Assembly: GCF_024448335.1 (NCBI RefSeq)
Contig: NZ_JAMOHM010000005.1
Location: 237,613 to 301,612 of the forward strand
Length of the DNA: 64,000 nt
DNA from: Stutzerimonas frequens
GTDB lineage: Bacteria > Pseudomonadota > Gammaproteobacteria > Pseudomonadales > Pseudomonadaceae
Direction of reading: 5' to 3'
Below the pieces are notes generated by a model. The model was not told where the DNA came from and did no database searches. It worked only from the letters and a program-made list of their open reading frames with translations. This document shows positions 27,449-36,859 of the stretch, piece after piece (positions within the stretch are counted from its first letter, which is position 1; each line of letters starts with the position of its first letter). Made by a program: the position numbers and the translations under genes.

Positions 27449-28609
27449 TCAGCTGGCGCGCTGTTCCAGCACCTCGACCGCCGGCAGCACCTTGCCCTCG
27501 ACGAACTCGAGGAAAGCGCCGCCGCCGGTGGAAATGTAGGAGATCTGCTCGGCCACGCCGTACTTGTCGATCGCCGCCAGGGTGTCGCCACCGCCGGCAA
27601 TGGAGAACGCCGGGCTCTGGGCGATGGCCTGGGCCAGCACCTTGGTGCCGTTGCCGAACTGGTCGAATTCGAACACGCCCACCGGACCGTTCCAGAGGAT
27701 GGTCTGCGAAGCCTTGAGCATCTCGCCGAACATGGCTGCGGTCTTCGGCCCGATGTCCAGGATCATGTCGTCGTCGGCGACGTCGGCGATGGCCTTGACC
27801 GTGGCCTCGGCGCTCTCGGCGAACTCCTTGGCGACCACCACATCCACCGGCAGCGGCACGGCGACCTTGGCGGCGATGGCCTTGGCGGTGTCGATCAGAT
27901 CGGCCTCGTGCAGCGACTTGCCGACCTTGTAGCCGGCCGCGGCGAGGAAGGTGTTGGCGATGCCGCCGCCGACGATCAGCTGGTCGCAGATGTCGGCCAG
28001 CGAGGTCAGCACGTCGAGCTTGGTCGATACCTTGGAGCCGGCGACGATGGCCACCATCGGCCGCTGCGGCTTGTCCAGCGCCTTGCCCAGCGCATCCAGC
28101 TCGGCGGCCAGCAGCGGGCCGGCGCAGGCGACCTTGGCGAACTTGGCCACCCCATGGGTCGAGCCCTGGGCGCGGTGGGCGGTGCCGAAGGCGTCCATGA
28201 CGAAGACGTCGCAGAGGGCAGCGTACTGCTGCGCCAGCTCGTCGGTGTTCTTCTTCTCGCCCTTGTTGAAGCGCACGTTCTCCAGCAGCACCAGCTCACC
28301 CGGCTTGACCTCGACACCGTCCAGGTAATCCTTGACCAGCGGCACCTCACGGCCGAGGGCCTTGGACAGGTAGTCGGCGACCGGCTTGAGGCTGTCTTCC
28401 TCGCTGTAGACGCCCTCTTCCGGACGGCCCAGGTGCGAGCAGACCAGCACCGCGGCGCCTTTCTCCAGCGCCAGCTTGATGGTCGGCAACGAAGCCAGGA
28501 TGCGCGCATCGCTCTTCACCGCGCCATCCTTCACCGGCACGTTGAGATCCTCGCGGATCAGCACGCGCTTACCCTGGAGGTCGAGATCGGTCATCTTCAA
28601 AACGGTCAT
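27449..28609 (-). CDS. pgk: Phosphoglycerate kinase
   Basis: This 386-aa glycolytic/gluconeogenic enzyme transfers phosphate between 1,3-bisphosphoglycerate and ADP. The N-terminal [13 protein letters not shown], the nucleotide-site [21 protein letters not shown] and the C-terminal GGGDT are all intact. The ATG at 28609 has AAGGA upstream. It lies 49 bp after epd, in the same operon, with epd supplying the preceding dehydrogenase-type step. Confidence 0.96.
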   Translation of the reverse strand: MTVLKMTDLDLQGKRVLIREDLNVPVKDGAVKSDARILASLPTIKLALEKGAAVLVCSHLGRPEEGVYSEEDSLKPVADYLSKALGREVPLVKDYLDGVEVKPGELVLLENVRFNKGEKKNTDELAQQYAALCDVFVMDAFGTAHRAQGSTHGVAKFAKVACAGPLLAAELDALGKALDKPQRPMVAIVAGSKVSTKLDVLTSLADICDQLIVGGGIANTFLAAAGYKVGKSLHEADLIDTAKAIAAKVAVPLPVDVVVAKEFAESAEATVKAIADVADDDMILDIGPKTAAMFGEMLKASQTILWNGPVGVFEFDQFGNGTKVLAQAIAQSPAFSIAGGGDTLAAIDKYGVAEQISYISTGGGAFLEFVEGKVLPAVEVLEQRAS

Positions 28610-28658
28610 GTTGGTCTTCCTTAAGGTCGAGAAGCAGCGATGTTGCAAGCGCGTGCCG

Positions 28659-29705
28659 CTACGGGCGATGGGCCACGCGCAGGTAATGGTCGGTGACGTC
28701 GAGCATGCGGTTGGCGAACCCCCATTCGTTGTCGAACCAAGCCAGCAGGTTCACCAGGCGCGGGCCGGAGGCACGGGTCAGGCTGCCGTCGACGATCGCC
28801 GAATGCGGGTCGTGGTTGAAGTCGCAACTGGCATGCGGCAACTCCGTGTAGGCCAGCAATCCCTGCAACGGGCCGCTTTCGGCGGCCTCGCGCAACACCT
28901 TGTTGATGGTCTGCGCATCGGTATCGCTCGCCGTCTGCAGCGTGATGTCCAGGCAGGAGACGTTCACCGTCGGCACCCGCACGGCTTTGGCCTGAATCCG
29001 CCCGGAGAGTTCCGGCAGCAGGCGTTCGATGCCTTTTGCCAGGCCGGTGGACACCGGAATCACCGACTGAAAGGCCGAGCGAGTGCGGCGCAGGTCATCG
29101 TGATGGTAGGCGTCGATCACCGGCTGGTCGTTCATCGCCGAGTGGATGGTGGTGATCGAGGCGAACTCGATGCCCACCGCATCGTTGAGCAGCTTGAGCA
29201 ACGGCACACCGCAGTTGGTGGTGCAGGAGGCGTTGGACACCAGCCGCTCGGACCCCGTCAGCTGCCCCTGATTGATGCCCATCACCACCGTGGCGTCGAC
29301 ATCCGCCGCGCTGGCCATCGGCTGGGAAAACAGTACCCGCGGCACACCCGCCGCAAGGAAGCGCTCGCCATCGGCACGGCTGGTATACGCGCCGGAGCAC
29401 TCCAGCACCAGATCGACGTCGAGCGCCCGCCAATCGATGGCTTCCGGGGTCGACTCGCGCAGCACCTTCACGCAGTGCCCGTTCAGATGCAGGCAATCGC
29501 CGTCCACGCCCACTTCGCCGGGGAAACGACCATGAGTGGAATCGAAGCGGGTGAGGTATTCCAGGCTGGCCATGTCGGCCAGGTCGTTGAGGGCAACGAA
29601 CTGGAAATCGAAGGCAGCGCCGCGCTCATAGAAGGCACGCAGCACGCAGCGACCGATGCGGCCGTAACCGTTGAGGGCGACGCGATAGGGACGGGCGTTG
29701 GCCAT
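28659..29705 (-). CDS. epd: D-erythrose-4-phosphate dehydrogenase
   Basis: This 348-aa member of the GAPDH superfamily has an N-terminal NAD motif ([11 protein letters not shown]) and catalytic Cys161 in SNASCTTN. Genomic position between tktA and pgk is the classic place of epd. Epd oxidises erythrose-4-phosphate to 4-phosphoerythronate, the first step to pyridoxal phosphate. A GAPDH activity cannot be excluded from sequence alone. The ribosome site is weak. The gene lies 106 bp after tktA, and that gap holds a REP-like pair. Confidence 0.9.
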   Translation of the reverse strand: MANARPYRVALNGYGRIGRCVLRAFYERGAAFDFQFVALNDLADMASLEYLTRFDSTHGRFPGEVGVDGDCLHLNGHCVKVLRESTPEAIDWRALDVDLVLECSGAYTSRADGERFLAAGVPRVLFSQPMASAADVDATVVMGINQGQLTGSERLVSNASCTTNCGVPLLKLLNDAVGIEFASITTIHSAMNDQPVIDAYHHDDLRRTRSAFQSVIPVSTGLAKGIERLLPELSGRIQAKAVRVPTVNVSCLDITLQTASDTDAQTINKVLREAAESGPLQGLLAYTELPHASCDFNHDPHSAIVDGSLTRASGPRLVNLLAWFDNEWGFANRMLDVTDHYLRVAHRP

Positions 29706-29724
29706 GGGAGTCGTCGGTCCTGGC

Positions 29725-29803
29725 GGTGGGAAACCGCTGCGCGGGTTTTCCACCCTACGCAAGGGGGCGTGACGTAGGGTGGATGACCAGAGTCATCCAC
29801 CGC
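29725..29803. repeat. Head-to-head pair of REP-like palindromic elements
   Basis: Two imperfect hairpins share the head CGTAGGGTGG: one on the minus strand (29759-29725, stem arms GGTGGAAAACC and GGTTTCCCACC), the other on the plus strand (29773-29803, arms GGTGGATGAC and GTCATCC). The shared heads face each other, forming a larger inverted repeat. Similar GTAGGGTGG-headed elements are common in Pseudomonas genomes. It lies between tktA and epd. Confidence 0.75.
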
Positions 29804-29811
29804 CGCTCGAT

Positions 29812-31809
29812 TCAGTCTTCCAGCAGCTCTTCGGCCACCGAGAGGATGTTGTCGACGGTGAAGCCGAATTCCTCGAACAGCTGACCGGCCGGAGCCGACT
29901 CGCCGTAGGTGGTCATGCCGATGATGCGGCCGTCGAGACCGACGTACTTGTACCAGTAGTCCGCATGGGCCGCCTCGATGGCGATGCGCGCACCGACTTC
30001 CACCGGCAGTACCTGCTGCTTGTAGGCCGCGTCCTGGGCGTCGAACACGCTGGTGCAGGGCATCGAGACGACGCGCACCTTGCGGCCCTGCTCGGTCAGC
30101 TTGTCGGCAGCCTGCACCGCCAGGCTGACTTCCGAACCGGTGGCGATCAGGATCAGCTCCGGCTCGCCGGCGCAGTTCTTCAGGATGTAGCCGCCGCGGG
30201 CGATGGCCGCTTCGGTTTCATTGTCGCGCACATGGAACGGCAGGTTCTGCCGCGAGAAGATCAGCGCGCTCGGGCCGTCCTTGCGCTCGACCGCGTGCTT
30301 CCAGGCCACCGCGGACTCGACGGTGTCGGCCGGGCGCCAGGTGTCCAGATTCGGCGTGGTGCGCAGGGCGACCAGCTGCTCGACCGGCTGGTGGGTCGGA
30401 CCGTCTTCGCCGAGGCCGATGGAATCGTGGGTGAACACGTAGATCACCCGCTGTTTCATCAGCGCCGACATGCGCACGGCGTTGCGGGCGTATTCCATGA
30501 ACATCAGGAAGGTCGCGCCGTAGGGGATCAGGCCGCCGTGCAGGGCGACGCCGTTCATGATCGCGGCCATGCCGAACTCGCGCACGCCGTAATACATGTA
30601 GTTGCCCGAAGCATCCTCGGCCACCACCGGCTTGCAGCCCTTCCACAGGGTCAGGTTGGAGCCGGCCAGGTCCGCCGAGCCGCCAAGCAGCTCCGGCAGC
30701 AGCGGGCCGAAGGCGTTCAGGCAGTTCTGGCTGGCCTTGCGGCTGGCGATGGTTTCGCCCTTGGTGGCGACTTCACGGATGAACTCGCTGGCCTTCTCGG
30801 CGAAGTCCGCCGGCAGCTCGCCGGCCATGCGCCGCTTGAACTCGGCAGCCAGCGCCGGGAACTCGGCCTCATAGGCGGCGAAGCGCTTGTTCCACTCGTT
30901 CTCGGCATCGGCGCCCTTCTGCTTGGCATCCCACTCGGCGTAGATCTCGGCGGGGATTTCGAACGGCGGGTGGTTCCAGCCCAGCGCTTCGCGGGTCAGG
31001 GCGATTTCAGCATCGCCCAGGGCAGCGCCGTGGGACTCTTCCTTGCCCTGCTTGTTCGGCGAGCCGAAGCCGATGATCGTCTTGCAGCAGATCAGTGTCG
31101 GGCGGTCGCTTTTGCGCGCGGTTTCCAGCGCCATCTGAATCTCGTCGGCGTCATGCCCGTCGACATTGCGGATCACCTGCCAGCCGTAGGCCTCGAAGCG
31201 ACGCGGGGTGTCGTCGGTGAACCAGCCATGCACCTCGCCATCGATGGAGATGCCGTTGTCATCGTAGAAGGCGATCAGCTTGTTCAGCCCCAAGGTACCG
31301 GCCAGCGAGCAGACCTCGTGGCTGATGCCTTCCATCATGCAGCCGTCGCCGAGGAACACGTAGGTATTGTGGTCGACGATCTCGTGGCCGGGGCGGTTGA
31401 ACTGCGCGGCCATGATCTTCTCCGCCAGGGCGAAGCCGACGGCGTTGGCCAGGCCCTGACCCAGCGGGCCGGTGGTGGTCTCGACGCCGGCGGTGTAGCC
31501 GAACTCCGGGTGGCCCGGGGTCTTGCTGTGCAGCTGGCGGAAGTTCTTCAGGTCATCGATGGACAGGTCGTAGCCGGTCAGGTGCAGCAGCGAGTAGATC
31601 AGCATCGAGCCATGGCCGTTGGACAGCACGAAGCGATCGCGGTCGGCCCACTGCGGGTTGGTCGGACTGTGCTTCAGGTGGTCGCGCCAGAGCACTTCGG
31701 CGATGTCCGCCATGCCCATGGGGGCACCGGGATGGCCGCTGTTGGCTTTCTGCACGGCATCCATGCTGAGTGCGCGGATGGCATTGGCTCGCTCACGACG
31801 GCTGGGCAT
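29812..31809 (-). CDS. tktA: Transketolase
   Basis: This 665-aa thiamine-diphosphate enzyme moves two-carbon units between sugar phosphates in the pentose phosphate pathway. Visible signatures are [18 protein letters not shown] near the N terminus, the ThDP-binding GDGCMMEG, and [12 protein letters not shown] in the pyrimidine domain. AGGAG lies 8 nt before the ATG at 31809. The LysR gene upstream (96 bp) is on the same strand, so some read-through is possible. The downstream REP-like pair may affect how much message reaches epd. Confidence 0.97.
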   Translation of the reverse strand: MPSRRERANAIRALSMDAVQKANSGHPGAPMGMADIAEVLWRDHLKHSPTNPQWADRDRFVLSNGHGSMLIYSLLHLTGYDLSIDDLKNFRQLHSKTPGHPEFGYTAGVETTTGPLGQGLANAVGFALAEKIMAAQFNRPGHEIVDHNTYVFLGDGCMMEGISHEVCSLAGTLGLNKLIAFYDDNGISIDGEVHGWFTDDTPRRFEAYGWQVIRNVDGHDADEIQMALETARKSDRPTLICCKTIIGFGSPNKQGKEESHGAALGDAEIALTREALGWNHPPFEIPAEIYAEWDAKQKGADAENEWNKRFAAYEAEFPALAAEFKRRMAGELPADFAEKASEFIREVATKGETIASRKASQNCLNAFGPLLPELLGGSADLAGSNLTLWKGCKPVVAEDASGNYMYYGVREFGMAAIMNGVALHGGLIPYGATFLMFMEYARNAVRMSALMKQRVIYVFTHDSIGLGEDGPTHQPVEQLVALRTTPNLDTWRPADTVESAVAWKHAVERKDGPSALIFSRQNLPFHVRDNETEAAIARGGYILKNCAGEPELILIATGSEVSLAVQAADKLTEQGRKVRVVSMPCTSVFDAQDAAYKQQVLPVEVGARIAIEAAHADYWYKYVGLDGRIIGMTTYGESAPAGQLFEEFGFTVDNILSVAEELLED

Positions 31810-31905
31810 CGCTGAATCTCCTGCGGGGGTGTACCTGGAAAAAGGCGGCCATTTTCCCCTACCGAGGGTGGCCGGGGCAATGACTGAATGCCCTGGCAAG
31901 TACCG

Positions 31906-32844
31906 TCAATCCAACAGCTCGATGCCCTGCCCGGTGACATCCGGCAGGTGCTCGAGCAGATAGTCGCGCATGCGCGTCAATGTGGAAGACTCGTTGTCGC
32001 CGGCTGGCCAGACCAGGTAGTAGCTGTCGCCGGATTTGACCGCCTGCCCGAACGGCAGCACCAGGCTGCCGCGTTGCAGCTCGGCACCGACCAGCGCCAG
32101 ATCACCGATCGACACGCCATGCCCCTGAGCAGCGGCGGAGATGCCCAGCTCCAGTGTGTCGAACAGCTTGCCCTGCTGCCAGGCGACCTCGTCCGCCCGC
32201 CCGGTGCGCTGCAGCCAGCGCCGCCAGTCACGGCAGTCGCGCGACGGATGGATCAGCTCGGCCTGCGCCAGCTGCTGCGTGCTCCACGGCGCGGCCCCGA
32301 GCAGCTCGGGCGCACAGACTGGCACCAGCCATTCATCGAACAGCTTGACCCGGCGCCAGTCGGCGGGAAAGCCGCCATTGCCGAGCAGGATCGCGCAGTC
32401 GAACGGCTCGCTGTGGAAGTCCACGGCGTCCAGGTCCATCCAGGCGCTGGTCAGCTGCACGCGGTTCTGCGGGTTGGCCACCTGGAAGCCTTCCAGCGTG
32501 GCGAGCAGCCAGCGCATGGTCAGCGTCGAGGGCGCCTTGAGACGCAACGCGCCGCGCTGTCGGGTAACCGCGACGCAGGCATTCTCGATGGTCCGAAACC
32601 CGACCCTCAGCTCCTGCGCCAGCAAACGACCGGCATCGGTCAGGAGCAGCCGCGGACCGTGGCGTTCGAACAACTGGCAGCCGAGGTGCTCTTCCAACGT
32701 CTTCACATGCCGACTGATCGCGCTCTGCGTGATGAACAGGCTCTGCGCCGCCTGGGTGAAGGAGCCGAAACGCGCCGCCGCCTCGAAGGCCCGCAGGGCA
32801 TAGAGCGGCGGCATGCGCAACGATTCAGCCGCTCCGTCATGCAT
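31906..32844 (-). CDS. LysR-family transcriptional regulator (GcvA-like)
   Basis: This is a LysR regulator of up to 312 aa. The N-terminal helix-turn-helix (LRAFEAAARFGSFTQAAQSL, then TQSAISRHVKTLEEHLG) is of the GcvA/AmpR subtype, and the co-inducer domain begins near residue 95. It is divergent from the oxygenase-LysE pair with 143 bp between them, the usual layout when a LysR protein controls its neighbours; so an amino-acid-type effector is likely. Two starts are possible, 32844 and 32814, neither with a good ribosome site; a tiny upstream ORF with a strong site overlaps the first. Target and effector are inferred. Confidence 0.88.
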   Translation of the reverse strand: MHDGAAESLRMPPLYALRAFEAAARFGSFTQAAQSLFITQSAISRHVKTLEEHLGCQLFERHGPRLLLTDAGRLLAQELRVGFRTIENACVAVTRQRGALRLKAPSTLTMRWLLATLEGFQVANPQNRVQLTSAWMDLDAVDFHSEPFDCAILLGNGGFPADWRRVKLFDEWLVPVCAPELLGAAPWSTQQLAQAELIHPSRDCRDWRRWLQRTGRADEVAWQQGKLFDTLELGISAAAQGHGVSIGDLALVGAELQRGSLVLPFGQAVKSGDSYYLVWPAGDNESSTLTRMRDYLLEHLPDVTGQGIELLD

Positions 32845-32857
32845 GACTTTTACTCAT
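32837..32857 (-). CDS. Possible 6-codon leader ORF for the LysR gene
   Basis: On the minus strand, GAGGAG is followed 6 nt later by ATG AGT AAA AGT CAT GCA TGA (MSKSHA). Its stop codon overlaps the first codons of the LysR frame, so translation could be coupled or the short ORF could dampen LysR synthesis. A chance arrangement is possible. Confidence 0.3.
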   Translation of the reverse strand: MSKSHA

Positions 32858-32987
32858 GCTTTCTCCTCGTTTTTTCCGTTTTTCATCGCATCCGACGCCG
32901 CCAATACTGCGCCAGCACAAGGCTCAAGGCCAATACCGGGCCACCGCCTGTCATCGCCCAGCAACAATAAAACTCAGGGAACGATGC

Positions 32988-33884
32988 ATGCAAAACGATC
33001 ATTACGAACAGCTTCTGGCCAACGCGGTGGCACAGGGTGTACTGCGCCATGAGCAGATCGGTCAGATCATCAACTTCCGCCTGTTCGGCAATAAGCAAGG
33101 CTTCCTGCTGCTGGAAAACCTGCCGATCGGCGATATCCCGCCCACGCCCGTCAGCCGCGAGGACATTCGCAAACCGGATGACAGCAGCGAACGCCTGCTG
33201 CTGCAGGCGACCGCCCTGCTCGGCGAGCCGATCGGCTACACCCAGGAGTCCGATGGCTGCATCGTCAACAATTTCTTCCCGCAACAAGCGCTGTCACGGG
33301 CGGCCACTTCCGACAGTTTCGACACCGAACTGGACCTGCACACGGAAAACGCCTTCCATGCCGTCCTGCCCGATCATCTGGTTCTGCTCTGCCTGCGCCA
33401 GGACCCGGCAGCCGAAGCGGTGACCTACATCGCCTCGATCGAGCGCATCCTGCAGCGCCTGACCTTCGAGGAGCAGGCGTTCTTTCTCACCGAGCCGTAC
33501 AACTTCCTCTCCGACTACGGACCGACTTCGAAGAACCAGCGCATCGACATCAATCGCCACCAGACGGTGCTCTACGGTGATCCGGATGCGCCGTTCTTCC
33601 GCTTCGACCCGCACTTCATGCAGGCCTTCAGCAACCGTGCCCAGCAGCTGCTGGACAAGCTGCGCAGCATCGCCTGGGACGTGGTCGAGCCGGTACGACT
33701 GAATCGTGGCGACCTGCTGATCATCGACAACCGCCGCACCGCCCATGCGCGCAGCCCGTTCAGCGCCCGCTTCGACGGCAGCGACCGCTGGATACAGCGG
33801 GCATTCGCCATTTCCAATCCCAACTTCTACACCGAGCGCCTGGGCAATCGCAGCCGGGTCTTCGGCCTGGTGACCGAACTATGA
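32988..33884 (+). CDS. Fe(II)/2-oxoglutarate-dependent oxygenase of the clavaminate synthase/TauD superfamily
   Basis: This 298-aa protein has the iron-binding triad His118, Glu120 (LHTENAFH) and His253 (RRTAHARSPF), with Arg at about 261-267 to hold 2-oxoglutarate. Glu in place of the usual Asp (HxE) is the mark of the clavaminate synthase-like clade, which includes the arginine, asparagine and lysine hydroxylases VioC, AsnO and KDO enzymes. A free amino acid is therefore the likely substrate. The next gene is a LysE-type amino-acid exporter that overlaps it by 4 bp. The ATG at 32988 has CAGGGA upstream. Substrate identity is inference. Confidence 0.83.
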   Translation: MQNDHYEQLLANAVAQGVLRHEQIGQIINFRLFGNKQGFLLLENLPIGDIPPTPVSREDIRKPDDSSERLLLQATALLGEPIGYTQESDGCIVNNFFPQQALSRAATSDSFDTELDLHTENAFHAVLPDHLVLLCLRQDPAAEAVTYIASIERILQRLTFEEQAFFLTEPYNFLSDYGPTSKNQRIDINRHQTVLYGDPDAPFFRFDPHFMQAFSNRAQQLLDKLRSIAWDVVEPVRLNRGDLLIIDNRRTAHARSPFSARFDGSDRWIQRAFAISNPNFYTERLGNRSRVFGLVTEL

Positions 33885-34483
33885 CCGCCACCTACCTCGC
33901 CTTTGCCGCCGCCGTTGCCCTGCTGATCGCCTCGCCCGGCCCCGTCGTCGCCCTGGTGGTGGCCGACGCCCGCCGCCGCTGGCCGCTGTGGACGATTCTC
34001 GGTGGCGTGGTATCGGCCCAGGTACTGATGATCGCCGCGCTGGTGATGATCTACCTGGCGCTGGACCTGCAACCGATCGTGCTCGAGGCCGGCCAGATCC
34101 TTGGCGGGCTCTACCTTATCTGGCTCGGCTGCGACGGCCTGTGTGGCGGCCGCAGCGACACCGCCACGCCAACCCGCAGTGAAGCGCACTATTTCTGGCG
34201 GGCCATGGCGGTGGGCCTGTCCAACCCGAAGGACATCCTGTTCTTCCTCGCCTTTCTGCCCGGCTTCATCCTGCCCGCGCAGCCGTTCGCGCCGCAGGCA
34301 ATGGTGCTCATCCTGATCTGGGCAATCATCGACCTGAGCATCCTGCTCACCTACAGCCTGCTGTCGCGTCGCCTGGCCGGCGAAGGGCTGATCCAGCGCC
34401 TGCTGGATATCCTGCCCAACTACTTCCTCATCGGCCTGGGTCTGGTCTCCTGCACCCTCGGACTGTCCCGCCTGCTGCATTGA
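33881..34483 (+). CDS. LysE/RhtB-family amino-acid exporter
   Basis: This 200-aa protein has six hydrophobic segments and the family's N-terminal LLIASPGPVVALVVADARR region. LysE/RhtB proteins export amino acids or derivatives. Its ATG overlaps the oxygenase stop (ATGA), so the two are translationally coupled, implying export of the hydroxylated product or its precursor. No terminator is evident before the inverted repeat at 34491. Confidence 0.9.
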   Translation: MTATYLAFAAAVALLIASPGPVVALVVADARRRWPLWTILGGVVSAQVLMIAALVMIYLALDLQPIVLEAGQILGGLYLIWLGCDGLCGGRSDTATPTRSEAHYFWRAMAVGLSNPKDILFFLAFLPGFILPAQPFAPQAMVLILIWAIIDLSILLTYSLLSRRLAGEGLIQRLLDILPNYFLIGLGLVSCTLGLSRLLH

Positions 34484-34490
34484 CCCTGCG

Positions 34491-34556
34491 CCAGCAAGGG
34501 CAATATCAAAACTTTTTGATATTGCCCTTGCTGGGTGAAAACGGTCCGACTAGACT
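34491..34556 (+). promoter_or_regulatory. Perfect 21-bp inverted repeat overlapping the promoter of the ArsR-methyltransferase gene
   Basis: Arms 34491-34511 and 34514-34534 are exactly complementary with only CT between them; the core reads ATATCAAAA...TTTTGATAT. A good promoter, TTGCTG (34528-34533), 17 nt, TAGACT (34551-34556), has its -35 inside the right arm. Binding of a dimeric repressor here would block transcription, so this is the likely operator of the ArsR-family regulator encoded just downstream. There is no T-tract for a terminator. Confidence 0.75.
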
Positions 34557-34565
34557 TCGCGGCCT

Positions 34566-35567
34566 ATGAGCCTGCGCTTTCCCCAGATCCGTTACGACGC
34601 CAGTGACCAGCTCGCCGCCCTGTGCAAGGCCGGCGGCGATGCGCTGCGGCTGAACGTGCTGCGCGCGTTGGCCAGCGACTCGTTCGGCGTGCTGGAGCTG
34701 GCGCAGATCTTCGCCACCGGCCAGTCGGGAATGAGCCATCACCTCAAGGTGCTGACCCAGGCCGGGCTGCTGGCGACCCGCCGCGAAGGCAATGCCGTGT
34801 TCTACCGGCGCAGCCTGCCGCAGCTCGACAGCCTCGGCGGCAGGCTGCATGCGGCGCTGCTGGAAGAAGCGGACCGCCTGGAACTGCCGCGCAAGATCGA
34901 GGCGCGCATCGCCGCCGTGCACGCCCAGCGCAGTGCCGCCAGCGAGGATTTCTTCGCGCGCATGGCCGACAGCTTCCAGGCCCGCCAGGATCTGATCGCC
35001 GGCCTGCCGCAGTACCGCGACAGCGTGGTGGCCCTGCTCGACGCGCTGAACTTCGCTGCCGACGCCACGGCGCTGGAAGTCGGCCCCGGCGACGGCAGCT
35101 TTTTACCGGAACTGGCTGGTCGCTTCGCCCGCGTCATGGCGCTGGACAACAGCCCGGCCATGCTCGACCTGGCGCGTGCCCGCTGCGAACAGGAGGGGCT
35201 CGACAACGTCGAGCTGAAGCTCGCCGACGCACTGCACGACGACTGCCGGCCAGCCGACTGTGTGGTGTTGAACATGGTGCTGCATCACCTGGCAGCGCCG
35301 GGCGAGGCAATGAAACAACTGGCACGGCTGGTGAACGCAGGCGGTAGTCTGCTGGTCACGGAGCTGTGCAGCCACAACCAGAGTTGGGCCAGGGAGGCCT
35401 GCGGCGATCTCTGGTTGGGCTTCGAACAGGACGATCTGGCCCGTTGGGCCGATGCCGCGGGGCTCACGCCCGGCGAGAGCCTCTACATTGGCTTGAAAAA
35501 CGGTTTTCAGATCCAGGCCCGGTGCTTTTCCCGGTCCGCTCCTGACGACCGACTCACCCACCGGTAA
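34566..35567 (+). CDS. sahR: ArsR-family regulator fused to a SAM-dependent methyltransferase (SahR type)
   Basis: This 333-aa protein has an N-terminal winged helix (LCKAGGDALRLNVLRAL, SGMSHHLKVL, about residues 15-80) and a C-terminal class I methyltransferase fold (ALEVGPGDGSFLPELAGRF near 165). ArsR proteins with this fusion next to metK were described as SahR, which sense S-adenosylhomocysteine and control the methionine cycle. Next gene is metK, 14 bp downstream. The predicted transcription start is only 2-4 nt before the ATG and no ribosome site is visible, so the mRNA may be leaderless. No metal-binding Cys pair of true ArsR is evident at the usual helix. Confidence 0.83.
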   Translation: MSLRFPQIRYDASDQLAALCKAGGDALRLNVLRALASDSFGVLELAQIFATGQSGMSHHLKVLTQAGLLATRREGNAVFYRRSLPQLDSLGGRLHAALLEEADRLELPRKIEARIAAVHAQRSAASEDFFARMADSFQARQDLIAGLPQYRDSVVALLDALNFAADATALEVGPGDGSFLPELAGRFARVMALDNSPAMLDLARARCEQEGLDNVELKLADALHDDCRPADCVVLNMVLHHLAAPGEAMKQLARLVNAGGSLLVTELCSHNQSWAREACGDLWLGFEQDDLARWADAAGLTPGESLYIGLKNGFQIQARCFSRSAPDDRLTHR

Positions 35568-35581
35568 TAGGAAACCGATAG

Positions 35582-36772
35582 ATGAGCGAATACTCGATTT
35601 TCACCTCCGAGTCCGTATCCGAAGGGCATCCGGACAAGATCGCCGACCAGATCTCCGATGCGGTGCTCGACGCCATCATCGCCGAGGACAAGCACGCCCG
35701 CGTGGCCTGCGAAACCCTGGTCAAGACCGGTGTGGCCATCGTCGCCGGTGAAGTAACCACCAGCGCCTGGGTCGATCTGGAGCAACTGGTGCGCGACGTC
35801 ATCGTCGACATCGGCTACAACAGCTCGGAGGTCGGTTTCGACGGCGCCACCTGCGGCATCATCAACATCATCGGCAAGCAGTCGGTGGATATCGCCCAGG
35901 GCGTCGACCGCACCAAGCCGGAAGACCAGGGTGCCGGCGACCAGGGCCTGATGTTCGGCTACGCCAGCAACGAGACCGACGTGCTGATGCCGGCGCCGAT
36001 CCGCTTCTCCCATGCCCTGGTCGAGCGCCAGGCCGAGGCACGCAAGAACGGCCTGCTGCCGTGGCTGCGTCCGGACGCCAAGAGCCAGGTCACCTGCCGC
36101 TACGAGAACGGCAAGGTCGCCGGTATCGATGCCGTGGTGCTGTCGACCCAGCACAACCCCGACGTCAAGCAGAGCGACCTGCGCGAAGCGGTGATGGAGC
36201 TGATCATCAAGCACAGCCTGCCGGCCGAGTTGCTACACAAGGACACCCAGTACCACATCAACCCGACCGGCCAATTCGTCATCGGCGGCCCGGTCGGCGA
36301 CTGCGGCCTGACCGGTCGCAAGATCATCGTCGACACCTACGGCGGCATGGCCCGCCACGGCGGCGGCGCCTTCTCCGGCAAGGACCCGTCCAAGGTCGAC
36401 CGCAGCGCCGCCTATGCCGGCCGCTACGTGGCGAAGAACATCGTCGCCGCCGGCCTCGCCGATCGCTGCGAGATCCAGGTGTCCTACGCCATCGGCGTGG
36501 CACAGCCGACCTCCATCTCGCTGAACACCTTCGGCACCGGCAAGCTCAGCGACGACAAGATCATCGCCCTGGTGCGCGAGCACTTCGACCTGCGCCCCTA
36601 CGCGATCACTCGCATGCTCGACCTGCTGCACCCGATGTATCGTGCCACCGCGGCCTACGGCCACTTCGGCCGCAACCCCTACGAAATGACGGTGGGTGCC
36701 GACACCTTCACCACCTTCACCTGGGAACGCACCGACAAGGCCGACGCACTGCGTGCTGCAGCGGGCATGTAA
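35582..36772 (+). CDS. metK: S-adenosylmethionine synthetase
   Basis: This 396-aa enzyme makes S-adenosylmethionine from methionine and ATP. Intact signatures are [11 protein letters not shown] at the N terminus, the ATP-site [12 protein letters not shown] and the P-loop-like [19 protein letters not shown]. It follows the SahR-type regulator by 14 bp, so control by SAH through that regulator is likely. A terminator follows. AGGAAA lies upstream of the ATG. Confidence 0.97.
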   Translation: MSEYSIFTSESVSEGHPDKIADQISDAVLDAIIAEDKHARVACETLVKTGVAIVAGEVTTSAWVDLEQLVRDVIVDIGYNSSEVGFDGATCGIINIIGKQSVDIAQGVDRTKPEDQGAGDQGLMFGYASNETDVLMPAPIRFSHALVERQAEARKNGLLPWLRPDAKSQVTCRYENGKVAGIDAVVLSTQHNPDVKQSDLREAVMELIIKHSLPAELLHKDTQYHINPTGQFVIGGPVGDCGLTGRKIIVDTYGGMARHGGGAFSGKDPSKVDRSAAYAGRYVAKNIVAAGLADRCEIQVSYAIGVAQPTSISLNTFGTGKLSDDKIIALVREHFDLRPYAITRMLDLLHPMYRATAAYGHFGRNPYEMTVGADTFTTFTWERTDKADALRAAAGM

Positions 36773-36794
36773 CTAGCCAACCCACGCAGCAGCC

Positions 36795-36830
36795 AAGCCC
36801 CGCCGGCCATGCCGTGCGGGGCTTTTCTTT
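36795..36830 (+). terminator. Terminator after metK
   Basis: AAGCCCCGC and GCGGGGCTT form a 9-bp stem with a 12-nt loop, followed by TTCTTT, 22 bp after the metK stop codon. Confidence 0.85.
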
Positions 36831-36859
36831 GCCGAACTTCGACCGTCGGCGCCGACGTC

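Noticed and set aside
29779..31815. 678-codon plus-strand frame opposite transketolase
   Set aside because: Shadow of a conserved enzyme; no motif and no start signals.
34491..34534. Inverted repeat as a Rho-independent terminator for lysE
   Set aside because: No T-tract follows, the loop would be only 2 nt, and a good promoter overlaps the right arm; an operator fits better.
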